DNA from: Cyclobacterium sp.
GTDB lineage: Bacteria > Bacteroidota > Bacteroidia > Cytophagales > Cyclobacteriaceae
Direction of reading: 5' to 3'
Assembly: GCF_014762705.1 (NCBI RefSeq)
Contig: NZ_JABURL010000075.1
Location: forward strand, 62,001 to 126,000
DNA length: 64,000 bases
The notes below the pieces were generated by a model. It did not search any database. It saw nothing but the letters and a program-made list of their open reading frames with translations, and was not told the DNA's origin. Position 1 is the stretch's first letter, and the number at the start of each line of letters is the position of its first letter. This document shows positions 27,722 to 35,880 of the stretch, piece by piece. Made by a program: the position numbers and the translations under genes.

Positions 27722-28294
27722 ATGTTAAATATTGTTTTGTTTGGCCCTCCCGGAGCAGGCAAAGGGACCCAAAGTGAAAAATTAATTGAAAAATATAAAG
27801 TGGATCACATATCTACCGGAGATTTATTCAGAAAGCATTTGGGAGAGGGTACTGAACTGGGTAAATTGGCTCAGAAATACATGGATGAAGGTAACCTTGT
27901 CCCTGATGAGGTAGTGATTGGTATGGTGGATGACAAGATCAATTCCTCTACCGATCTTAAGGGCTTTATTTTTGATGGGTTCCCTAGAACAGTGGCACAG
28001 GCCAGGGCATTGGATGAATTGCTGCTAAAAAAAGGAACAAATATCTCCGGAATGATATCTCTGGAAGTTCCTGAAGAGGAATTAAAGCTGCGCATTAAAG
28101 ACAGGGGAAAAACATCCGGAAGGTCTGATGACCAGGATGAAGAAAAAATCAACAACAGGATAAAGGTATATAAAGAAGAAACATTGCCGGTGGCTGAATA
28201 TTATCAAAAGCAGGGCAAATTATCCAAAATCCATGGTGTGGGAGCCATAGATGAGATTTTCGGAAAGATTTGTGCTGTAATAGATGAATATTAA
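27722..28294 (+). CDS. adk: Adenylate kinase
   Basis: Converts ATP and AMP to two ADP. It has 190 residues from the ATG at 27722. The P-loop is GPPGAGKGT at residues 8-16, the AMP-binding helix has STGDLFRKH, FDGFPRTVAQA follows, and the lid is the short form (RGKTSGRSDDQDE) without zinc cysteines. The frame stays open upstream to 27599 inside hpt, but homology starts at 27722. A TAnnTTTG box overlaps the region just after its stop codon, and a hairpin follows. Confidence 0.95.
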   Translation: MLNIVLFGPPGAGKGTQSEKLIEKYKVDHISTGDLFRKHLGEGTELGKLAQKYMDEGNLVPDEVVIGMVDDKINSSTDLKGFIFDGFPRTVAQARALDELLLKKGTNISGMISLEVPEEELKLRIKDRGKTSGRSDDQDEEKINNRIKVYKEETLPVAEYYQKQGKLSKIHGVGAIDEIFGKICAVIDEY

Positions 28295-28298
28295 TTCG

Positions 28299-28306
28299 TA
28301 CCTTTG
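28299..28306 (+). promoter_or_regulatory. -7 box candidate upstream of obgE
   Basis: TACCTTTG matches TAnnTTTG. A TTTG at 28269-28272 is the nearest -33 candidate, but the 26-base spacing is longer than usual. If used, the RNA would begin at about 28313, just ahead of the hairpin at 28320-28345. Confidence 0.35.
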
Positions 28307-28319
28307 TGCATACAGTACT

Positions 28320-28350
28320 ATGGCTAAGCGTAACGGCTTAGCTATTTTAT
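28320..28350 (+). terminator. Hairpin after adk
   Basis: Stem arms 28320-28329 and 28336-28345 (core GCTAAGC/GCTTAGC), followed by TTTTATTTT. It is a probable terminator for hpt-adk, or a leader hairpin of obgE if transcription begins at the -7 box just upstream. Confidence 0.6.
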
Positions 28351-28407
28351 TTTATGGGAGAACTCCGTCCAAACAAATAAGGAGACCAGAAAAAAACCAA
28401 GGATAGA

Positions 28408-29397
28408 GTGGCAGCATCAAATTTTATTGACTATGTGAAATTTTGTTCCCGTTCGGGGGCAGGAGGAAATGGTTCTGTCCATTTTAGGCGGGAAAAGCAT
28501 GTACCCAAGGGAGGCCCTGACGGTGGAGATGGAGGTAGAGGCGGCCATGTCATTTTGAGAGGCAATGCACAGCTCTGGACCTTGCTTCATCTTAAATATA
28601 AGAAACATGTCATAGCTGAGCGGGGTAAAAATGGAGAAGGGGGAAGAAGAAAAGGCGCTGATGGACAAGATATTGTTTTGGAAGTCCCTGTAGGCACAGT
28701 AGCCAGGGAGTCCGAAACCGGGGAATTCAGGTGTGAGATCACGGAAGACGGGCAGGAATTTGTGCTAACGCCCGGAGGAAGGGGAGGACTGGGCAATGAC
28801 CATTTCAAAACAGCCACCAATCAGGCCCCACATTTTGCCCAGACCGGTGGTGAGGGGATAGAGGAATGGATCATTCTGGAATTGAAACTTTTGGCAGATG
28901 TAGGTTTGGTAGGTTTTCCCAACGCCGGAAAATCCACCCTGCTCTCCAGCTTATCCGCAGCCAGACCGGAAATAGCCGATTATGCCTTTACCACACTTGT
29001 GCCCAACCTGGGAGTGGTCGCCTACAGAGATGGTAAATCTTTTGTGATGGCGGATATTCCGGGCATTATCGAAGGGGCGGCAGAAGGTAAAGGACTTGGC
29101 CTGCGGTTTTTGCGGCATATTGAGCGAAATTCCATTCTGTTGTTTGTGGTCCCTGCTGATGCGTCCCATATCGGCGAGCAGTATGCGGTTTTATTGGCAG
29201 AACTGGAGCGCTATAATCCGGAATTACTGGATAAAAGACGTATTCTGGCCATATCCAAAGCAGATTTGCTGGATGCTGAACTGATGAAAGCACTGGAATC
29301 GGAAATTCCAAAGGACATTCCTCATTTGTTTCTGTCAGCTGTGAGTGGCTTTCAGTTGCCTTTGCTCAAAGACTTGATTTGGAAGTCATTGCAGTAA
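28408..29397 (+). CDS. obgE: Obg-family GTPase (ObgE/CgtA)
   Basis: Ribosome-associated GTPase involved in 50S assembly and the stringent response. It has 329 residues. The glycine-rich Obg domain covers about 1-158 ([24 protein letters not shown]). The G domain follows with G1 [10 protein letters not shown]2 in YAFTTL, G3 [10 protein letters not shown]4 SKADLLD and G5 LSAVSG. The C-terminal Obg extension is absent, as in many Bacteroidota. The start codon is GTG at 28408 ([10 protein letters not shown]), chosen because homology begins exactly there. Confidence 0.95.
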   Translation: MAASNFIDYVKFCSRSGAGGNGSVHFRREKHVPKGGPDGGDGGRGGHVILRGNAQLWTLLHLKYKKHVIAERGKNGEGGRRKGADGQDIVLEVPVGTVARESETGEFRCEITEDGQEFVLTPGGRGGLGNDHFKTATNQAPHFAQTGGEGIEEWIILELKLLADVGLVGFPNAGKSTLLSSLSAARPEIADYAFTTLVPNLGVVAYRDGKSFVMADIPGIIEGAAEGKGLGLRFLRHIERNSILLFVVPADASHIGEQYAVLLAELERYNPELLDKRRILAISKADLLDAELMKALESEIPKDIPHLFLSAVSGFQLPLLKDLIWKSLQ

Positions 29398-29477
29398 TTG
29401 TGTCAGAATGGCATACATTGATAAAATGGCAAGTTAATTGTTTTCATCAAAAGGATTTTTGAAAAACGGATTTAAAC

Positions 29478-30065
29478 ATGACAGATAAAACAAAAGACGA
29501 AAAGGATCTGGACCTGGAACAAACAGAAACTGCTGAAAACCCTAAAAATGAGGGAGATGTGAACAAGGATGCCGATTTGGATGTTCAGGAAGGAAATGAT
29601 CCGGAAGCCAAAGCACCTGAAGACAATTTGTCAAAGGAAAATCAGGAATTGAAGGACAAATATGTCAGGTTGTATTCTGAGTTTGAAAATTTCCGCAGAA
29701 GAACTGCCAAAGAAAGGCTTGACCTGGTTAATACGGCTTCTCAGGAGCTGATCCAGGAAATATTGCCTGTTATTGATGATTTTGAAAGGTCGTTTAAGGC
29801 CCAGGCAGATGCCGGAGAGGATGATCAAAAACAGGAAGGAAGCAGGTTAATTTATAACAAATTGTTGAGGGTCCTTACTTCCAAGGGATTAGAACCTATG
29901 AAGGACCTGGTAGGCAAAGACTTTGATGCAGAATACCATGAGGCAATCACGCAGATCCCTGCCCCGTCAGAAGATTTGAAAGGTAAAATTGTGGATGTGG
30001 TTGAAAAAGGCTACACGATGGGAGGTAAAGTGGTTCGATTTGCTAAAGTGGTAATTGGAAAATAA
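29478..30065 (+). CDS. grpE: Nucleotide exchange factor GrpE
   Basis: Releases ADP from DnaK. It has 195 residues. The first 55 residues are acidic and low in complexity. A long coiled-coil helix follows (ENQELKDKYVRLYSEFENFRRR has the family form), and a C-terminal beta domain ends in GYTMGGKVVRFAKVVIGK. It is separated from dnaJ by 6 bases, so the two are one operon. dnaK is not in the window. Confidence 0.95.
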   Translation: MTDKTKDEKDLDLEQTETAENPKNEGDVNKDADLDVQEGNDPEAKAPEDNLSKENQELKDKYVRLYSEFENFRRRTAKERLDLVNTASQELIQEILPVIDDFERSFKAQADAGEDDQKQEGSRLIYNKLLRVLTSKGLEPMKDLVGKDFDAEYHEAITQIPAPSEDLKGKIVDVVEKGYTMGGKVVRFAKVVIGK

Positions 30066-30071
30066 AGATTT

Positions 30072-31181
30072 ATGGCGAAAAGAGATTATTATGAGGTGTT
30101 GGGCATAGATAAAAATGCCAGCCCGGAAGAAATAAAAAAGGCCTACAGAAAGTTGGCCCTCAAGTATCACCCGGACAAAAATCCCGGCGACCCCTCAGCG
30201 GAAGACAAGTTCAAAGAAGCAGCTGAAGCCTATGAGGTGTTGAGTAATGCGGAGAAAAAGCAAAGATATGACCAATTCGGTCACCAGGGCCTTGGAGGCA
30301 ATGGTGGCTTCGGCGGAGGTGGCATGAATATGGATGACATCTTTTCCCAATTTGGAGACATTTTTGGAGGTGGAGGCTTTGACTCCTTCTTCGGAGGCGG
30401 TGGAAGAAGTTCACGAAGAACGAAGAAAGGCACCAATCTCAGGGTTAAACTCAAACTGAACCTTAGGGAATTGGCCAACGGTGTCGAAAAGAAGATCAAA
30501 GTGAAACGCCACATGATCGCCGACGGCGTTACTTTTAAAAACTGTTCTACCTGTCAGGGTAGTGGTCAGGTAAAAAAAGTAGTTAACACCATGCTGGGTC
30601 AGATGGTTTCTGCCAGTACTTGTCCTGCCTGTGAGGGAAGTGGGCAAATCGTCGACAAAAGGCCTCCAAATGCAGATTCCAGAGGGCTTGTTATCAAAGA
30701 AGAAATCATCCCTATCAATATCCCCGCCGGGGTTGCCGATGGTATGCAGTTGAGCCTTTCCAGCAAGGGAAATGAAATTCCCGGAGGAGTTCCCGGAGAT
30801 CTGTTGATCCTTGTGGAAGAGATACCGGATGAAGTATTGGTAAGGGATGGCAATAATGTGGTCTATGACTTGTACCTGAGTTTTGTGGATGTGGCACTTG
30901 GCGCCTCCCTTGAGGTACCAACCATTGATGGAAAGGTCAAAATAAAAATTGAACCCGGTACTCAGGCAGGTAAAATACTGCGCTTGAAAGGAAAAGGGAT
31001 AAAGGAATTAAATGGCTACGGCAGAGGCGACCAACTGATTCATGTCAATGTCTGGACTCCTAAAGAAGTAACCAGAGAGGAGAGGGAAAAGCTGGAATCG
31101 CTTAGAGATTCAGAGAACTTTAAGCCTAATCCAGGGAAATCAGAAAAAAGCATCTTTGATAAAGTCAAGGAATTCTTTTAA
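30072..31181 (+). CDS. dnaJ: Chaperone DnaJ with only two zinc motifs
   Basis: Hsp40 co-chaperone of 369 residues. The J domain (1-70) has the HPD motif in [13 protein letters not shown]-rich region follows (about 72-117). The cysteine region has just two CxxCxGxG motifs, CSTCQGSG at 158-165 and CPACEGSG at 184-191. Canonical DnaJ has four, pairing 1 with 4 and 2 with 3; the spacing and the VVNTMLGQM sequence between show that motifs 2 and 3 are kept while 1 and 4 are gone. The C-terminal substrate-binding domain is intact. With grpE 6 bases upstream this is the main DnaJ, so the loss is not simply a CbpA-type paralogue. Confidence 0.92.
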   Translation: MAKRDYYEVLGIDKNASPEEIKKAYRKLALKYHPDKNPGDPSAEDKFKEAAEAYEVLSNAEKKQRYDQFGHQGLGGNGGFGGGGMNMDDIFSQFGDIFGGGGFDSFFGGGGRSSRRTKKGTNLRVKLKLNLRELANGVEKKIKVKRHMIADGVTFKNCSTCQGSGQVKKVVNTMLGQMVSASTCPACEGSGQIVDKRPPNADSRGLVIKEEIIPINIPAGVADGMQLSLSSKGNEIPGGVPGDLLILVEEIPDEVLVRDGNNVVYDLYLSFVDVALGASLEVPTIDGKVKIKIEPGTQAGKILRLKGKGIKELNGYGRGDQLIHVNVWTPKEVTREEREKLESLRDSENFKPNPGKSEKSIFDKVKEFF

Positions 31182-31186
31182 AAGAG

Positions 31187-31214
31187 ATAGCCGGCTGACG
31201 GCTTTTCTTTTTTA
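31187..31214 (+). terminator. Terminator after dnaJ
   Basis: Short hairpin AGCCG (31189-31193), loop GCTGA, CGGCT (31199-31203), followed by TTTCTTTTTT. The stem is short, but it lies directly after the dnaJ stop. Confidence 0.5.
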
Positions 31215-31250
31215 AAAAACCTTTTGATATCCCAACCGTATTTAATCGGT

Positions 31251-32138
31251 ATGTTTAAGGAATTGAATTTTGCCACTTGTCTGATCATTTGTCTCGTTAT
31301 TTCCTCCGAAGCGCAAATTCTAAGGCATTTTGAGGTGAAAGAAAGGGAGGGAATCAACCTGGTTCACCTTAACTTTTCCAGCTATAAAGGGGTGTCTACC
31401 ATTCAAAGAGAATACAAGGGCTTTCCATTGATTGCCGATGCAGAATTGGGAAAGGTAAATATCCTCCCCACATTCACGCACAATTATTCCGAGGGAGTGC
31501 TTTATGCCCTTATTGAGCATAAAAACGTAGAGTCTGAAAGTCTGAGCAAAAATCTCTCTTACAGACTTTTTTCCAGCGGTGATGATGATTTTGACCACAA
31601 ATGGAAAGTTGGTTTGGATGCCAATTTTCTGTATGACCTGAGGCTTCATTTTGGGATTGGAAAAGCCAGGCTTGATCTGTCAAATTTGCCGGTTTCCAAT
31701 TGTTTTGTAAAAACTGCCTCGGCGGATGTTTTTTTAAATTACTCCAAACAGGTACCCAATTCGGTCACTATGGACACCTTGTCGGTAGCCATAAACATGG
31801 GGTCCTTTTACGCCGATGATTTGCAAATGTCCAATGCCAGGCATTTGATGTTTGATGTCAACTATGGCTCCGTAAACTTATCCTTTGGGGATACCATGGC
31901 AGCTGCCACTACAGTAAATGCCATGGTTGGGGCCGGTGCGGTAAATATTAAGTTGCCTTCCGCAAATCTACCCTACGTGGTTAAAATTAAATCCACTGCC
32001 ATGTGCAGGACCAAAGTGCCCGGCCACCTGAGGGAAATTGGCGAAAAAACATATGTCAGTAAGGGATACCAGGCAGATGCCCAAAATCTAATGACTTTCA
32101 TGATAGATGTTTCTGTGGGTTCAGTATCTTTGGAATAA
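31251..32138 (+). CDS. Secreted beta-rich protein, function unknown
   Basis: From the ATG at 31251 (MFKELNFATCLIICLVISSEA) this is 295 residues with a signal peptide cleaved near SEAQ. The mature part is made of short repeated beta strands (VGLDANFLYDLRLHFGIGKARLDLSNL has the feel, then FDVNYGSVNLSFGD and GAGAVNIKLPS), resembling the right-handed, toastrack-like fold of DUF4097/LiaF C-terminal domains. No catalytic motif is seen. It precedes the ABC transporter pair by 56 bases and could be its extracytoplasmic partner, but that is only position. Confidence 0.62.
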   Translation: MFKELNFATCLIICLVISSEAQILRHFEVKEREGINLVHLNFSSYKGVSTIQREYKGFPLIADAELGKVNILPTFTHNYSEGVLYALIEHKNVESESLSKNLSYRLFSSGDDDFDHKWKVGLDANFLYDLRLHFGIGKARLDLSNLPVSNCFVKTASADVFLNYSKQVPNSVTMDTLSVAINMGSFYADDLQMSNARHLMFDVNYGSVNLSFGDTMAAATTVNAMVGAGAVNIKLPSANLPYVVKIKSTAMCRTKVPGHLREIGEKTYVSKGYQADAQNLMTFMIDVSVGSVSLE

Positions 32139-32194
32139 GAGTCCTTTCAGGGGCTTCTTTGTTTTATTTGCCTGTATTTAACATAACTAGCTAT

Positions 32195-33097
32195 TTGGAA
32201 ATATTAAGCGTCCGATCATTGAATAAGTCTTACGGGGCACATGTGGCATTGAAAGATTTCGATCTTTCTGTGGAACAGGGCCTTGTTTTTGGGCTTTTGG
32301 GCCCCAATGGGGCAGGCAAAACTACTTTTATCAGGATTGTAAATCAGATCATTGACCAGGATTCCGGGGAAATATTGATCAATGGGCAGCCGCTTAAAAT
32401 GCGGCATGTAAGGAATATTGGCTATTTACCAGAAGAGAGGGGCCTGTACAAAACCATGAAAGTAAAGGAGCAGTTGCTTTACTTTGCCCGGATTAAGGGC
32501 CTGAGCAGGCAGGATGCAGTCGAAAGGATAAGCAACTGGTTGGAAAAGTTAAACCTGATCCAATGGAAAGACAATAAGATTCAGGACCTCTCCAAAGGAA
32601 TGGCCCAAAAGGTGCAGTTTATAGCAACTGTTATTCACCAACCCGATCTGCTGATTTTGGATGAACCCTTTTCAGGATTTGACCCGGTAAATGCCGAAAT
32701 CATAAAAAACGAAATTCTTGAACTGAAGCGGCAGGGGACCACCATTATCCTGTCTACCCATAGAATGGAATCGGTTGAATTGCTTTGTGATCATATCGCC
32801 ATGATCAACAAGTCCCGGAAAATTCTGGATGGACCGGTCAAAACCATTAAGAACGAAGCCAAAACCAACCAATTTAGGGTGAAAATGACCGTTAAAGACC
32901 AGACAAATGTGCCCCCCTGGGGAGATGTGGTGGCAGGTGAAGGACATGTGGAATTTACCATAAGTCTCAACGGGCAGCAGCCCAATGCAATCCTGGCCAA
33001 TCTCATGCAGTATGGAGAAATACTGGGATTCGAAGAAATTGTACCCAGTATAGAGGAAATTTTTATCCAAAAAATAAACGAGAGTGATGAAGGGTAA
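32195..33097 (+). CDS. ABC transporter ATP-binding protein (drug/Na+ exporter type)
   Basis: About 300-residue ATPase of the DrrA/NatA-like class. Walker A is GPNGAGKTT, followed by the Q-loop and LPEERGLYKTM. The signature appears as the divergent DLSKGMAQKVQ. Walker B is LLILDEPFSGFDPVN, and the switch His is in LSTHR. The C-terminal 80 residues form the usual regulatory extension of exporters. No ATG fits: the frame opens with TTG codons at 32159 and 32195, and I prefer 32195 (MEILSVRSLNKSYG) because homology starts there. It overlaps the permease gene by 11-14 bases. Confidence 0.85.
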   Translation: MEILSVRSLNKSYGAHVALKDFDLSVEQGLVFGLLGPNGAGKTTFIRIVNQIIDQDSGEILINGQPLKMRHVRNIGYLPEERGLYKTMKVKEQLLYFARIKGLSRQDAVERISNWLEKLNLIQWKDNKIQDLSKGMAQKVQFIATVIHQPDLLILDEPFSGFDPVNAEIIKNEILELKRQGTTIILSTHRMESVELLCDHIAMINKSRKILDGPVKTIKNEAKTNQFRVKMTVKDQTNVPPWGDVVAGEGHVEFTISLNGQQPNAILANLMQYGEILGFEEIVPSIEEIFIQKINESDEG

Positions 33098-34400
33098 GAT
33101 TTTTTTAGTCATCAAGAGAGAATACCTGGCCAGGGTGAAAAAGCGGTCTTTTTTACTGGCAACCATCATTACCCCATTAATTTTCCCCACCATTCTGGGA
33201 TTGTTCTTGTGGATTGCCATGTCTGATGTTTCCCCTGAGTCCAGAAAATTCATAGAAGTGGTAGACGAAAACAATGCTTATTTTTTAGAAAATAATGAGT
33301 CTTTTACTTTTTCTTACGGAGGATTAAACCGCGAGGAAGCCAGGGAACTGGTGAAAGATGGGGATAGATTTGGTTTATTGTATATCCCTGAATTGAACCT
33401 GGACCAACCCACAGGAATTACCTTTTACAGCGAGGAAATTGCTCCCATATCCATGATCACAAGTCTGGAGGCGGCACTAAAAAATAAAATTGAGGAATTC
33501 AGGCTTTTCGCCTCTGGCATAGACCCAGATGTACTTTCTTCCCTTAAAACCAACATCAAAATAAGCGCCGTCATCTTAGGCGAGCCCGGTGGTGAACGTG
33601 TTTCCAACTCAGTGGTCAATTACGCTGTGGGGTTTTTGGCCGGAATCCTGATTTATACTTTTATTTTTGTGTACGGCAATCAGATCATGCAGGGAGTCAT
33701 CGAAGAGAAATCCAGCAGGATCATAGAGATCCTGGTATCCTCTTTAAAACCCTTCCAGTTAATGATGGGGAAAATAATTGGAATTGGAGCTGTGGGCCTG
33801 ACCCAGTTTTTGATCTGGATACTGCTGATCAGTGCCATATCCTCATTAGTGGTGGGCTATTTCGGCATGAAAATGCCCCAACAGGAATTGATGGAAATGT
33901 CCGGACAGCAGGAGCTTCTCCCTGGAGCAAGTCAGGAGGGTTTGGTAGAAATCCTGCGAATGGTGCAGGGAATTGATTTCATTCAGCTTACCCTGACTTT
34001 CCTTATATATTTTGTGGGTGGGTATTTGTTGTATGGTGCCTTTTTTGCCGCCATAGGTGCCGCAGTAGACAGTCCTTCTGATGCACAACAATTCATGTTT
34101 CCGGTAACCATTCCCTTGTTGATAGCCTATATGGGTTTGTTTATTTTTGTCCTGGATGATCCCAACAGCAATGTTTCCTTTTGGCTTTCAATTATTCCAT
34201 TTACTTCTCCGGTAGCCATGATGGGCAGGGTAAGTTTTGGGGTGCCCTGGGAGCAGCTGGCCATTTCCATTGGCTTATTGGTGGCAGGATTTTTATTTAC
34301 TACCTGGCTGGCGGGAAAAATTTACCGCATTGGCATTTTGGTCCATGGCTCTAAAGTGGGGTATAAGGTTTTGTGGAAATGGTTGAAGGATAATGGCTAA
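33087..34400 (+). CDS. ABC-2 type permease (NatB-like)
   Basis: 437 residues. One N-terminal membrane helix (about 20-42, FLLATIITPLIFPTILGLFLW) is followed by a large extracytoplasmic domain (about 45-170). A C-terminal bundle of about six helices contains the conserved GVIEEKSSRIIEILVSSLKPF loop. The layout is that of NatB/YhaP-type ABC-2 exporters, partner of the preceding ATPase gene, whose end it overlaps. Substrates of such exporters include ions, drugs and lipids; none can be chosen here. The ATG at 33087 is preceded by an in-frame GTG at 33084. Confidence 0.87.
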   Translation: MKGKIFLVIKREYLARVKKRSFLLATIITPLIFPTILGLFLWIAMSDVSPESRKFIEVVDENNAYFLENNESFTFSYGGLNREEARELVKDGDRFGLLYIPELNLDQPTGITFYSEEIAPISMITSLEAALKNKIEEFRLFASGIDPDVLSSLKTNIKISAVILGEPGGERVSNSVVNYAVGFLAGILIYTFIFVYGNQIMQGVIEEKSSRIIEILVSSLKPFQLMMGKIIGIGAVGLTQFLIWILLISAISSLVVGYFGMKMPQQELMEMSGQQELLPGASQEGLVEILRMVQGIDFIQLTLTFLIYFVGGYLLYGAFFAAIGAAVDSPSDAQQFMFPVTIPLLIAYMGLFIFVLDDPNSNVSFWLSIIPFTSPVAMMGRVSFGVPWEQLAISIGLLVAGFLFTTWLAGKIYRIGILVHGSKVGYKVLWKWLKDNG

Positions 34401-34659
34401 AGTCAATGCATGCCTTAAGCTGTTTTAATCGGGTGTATCTTATGAGCCATCAGATTGATTTCAAAGGACTCATCCAGCTATCTCATTGCTTAAATTAAAA
34501 CCAAAGCCCTTCATTCAAGCCTCGAAATGGCGTCCGGCCGATTGTTTCACTCCAATTTCCCAAACTGATAATCATTTTTTATTTTTCCCGATACAATAAT
34601 GAGTGTTTAATATTGTTTCTCATTATGAACTTCCTTAAGTTCGGAATCATTATTTTGCA

Positions 34660-35862
34660 ATGAATAAAAAATTTCAAGACCTGACATCTTTGGACCTCTA
34701 CCAAAACAGGGGTAAAGTGAAATGGGGCGTGTTCGCTTTTTCCGTAATCATTGGACTCGGATCCATTTATTATACCAACACCCTGGTGGAGGAACTCAAA
34801 ATCCGGGAAAAGAGGCAGGTGGACCTTTATGCCGAAGCATTGGAATATGCTTCTGTCAATTCTGATAACCTGACTTTTATTTTCCAGGTGATCATTCAGG
34901 AAAATAAATCCATTCCGGTAATCACCGTTAATGCTGAGGGAGAGCCCATTGAGTATAAAAACATAAATTTCAGGAAAAACAGCACCGAAGAGGAACAAAG
35001 GCTGCAATTGCTGGAAGAGCTGGAAGCGATGAAAGCCTTGTATGATCCCATACGGCTTTCTGACGATGCTTTTATTTTTTATAGAAACTCTGACCTTCTG
35101 ACCCGCCTGCAATATTATCCTTATGTGCAGCTGTCTGTTATTTTGGTGTTTGGAATACTTGCCTATGCTTTTTTCAACCAAAGTAAAGTGGCCGAGCAGA
35201 ACAGGCTGTGGGCCGGCCTTACCAAAGAGACCGCCCATCAGTTGGGTACCCCGCTGGCTTCTTTGATGGCCTGGATTGATTACCTGAAAAATTCCCCTGT
35301 TTTCGATGAAAATCAGGAAGTCATCATCGAAATAGAAAAGGACATCAAAAAACTAAGCATGGTGACCGAGAGGTTTAGCAATATCGGAAGCAGCCCTGTC
35401 ATCAAACCCGAAAATGTACATCAGGTGATTGGTGATGCGATCAATTACCTGAGACCCCGTATATCCAGTAAGGTATCCATTGAGCTCAACTCCCATGCAG
35501 AGTACATTTATGCCCAGATGAACCGGTCATTGTTTGAATGGGTGATCGAAAATATTTGTAAAAATGCTGTGGATGCCATGAAAGGGCAGGGAGCCATCAG
35601 GATAAATATTGTCAAAGAAAGTGAGAAATATGTCCTGATAGATATCAATGATACAGGCAAAGGGATAGAGAAAAAAATGTTTGCCAAGGTTTTCAATCCA
35701 GGATTTACCACCCGACAACGGGGATGGGGGCTCGGACTTACCCTTGCCAAACGCATTATTGAAGGCTATCACAAGGGAAGGATTTTTGTAAATGCCTCAG
35801 AGTTGGGAAAAGGGACTACTTTTAGAATTGTGTTGTTGGGCGTAAGGGACAGTAGTGAATAA
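34660..35862 (+). CDS. Membrane sensor histidine kinase without adjacent regulator
   Basis: 400 residues with two membrane helices (about 23-43 and 150-170) enclosing a 105-residue extracytoplasmic sensor domain of no recognised family. The dimerisation/phosphoacceptor helix is ETAHQLGTPLASL with His193. The ATPase part has the N box WVIENICKNAVDAM, the G1 box DINDTGKGI, the F box VFNPGFTT and the G2 box GWGLGLTLAKRI. There is no HAMP or receiver domain and no response-regulator gene nearby. The next gene, a GH32 fructanase, starts 18 bases later, so the two should share a transcript. Confidence 0.9.
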   Translation: MNKKFQDLTSLDLYQNRGKVKWGVFAFSVIIGLGSIYYTNTLVEELKIREKRQVDLYAEALEYASVNSDNLTFIFQVIIQENKSIPVITVNAEGEPIEYKNINFRKNSTEEEQRLQLLEELEAMKALYDPIRLSDDAFIFYRNSDLLTRLQYYPYVQLSVILVFGILAYAFFNQSKVAEQNRLWAGLTKETAHQLGTPLASLMAWIDYLKNSPVFDENQEVIIEIEKDIKKLSMVTERFSNIGSSPVIKPENVHQVIGDAINYLRPRISSKVSIELNSHAEYIYAQMNRSLFEWVIENICKNAVDAMKGQGAIRINIVKESEKYVLIDINDTGKGIEKKMFAKVFNPGFTTRQRGWGLGLTLAKRIIEGYHKGRIFVNASELGKGTTFRIVLLGVRDSSE

Positions 35863-35880
35863 TCTATTAAAAAAATCATT

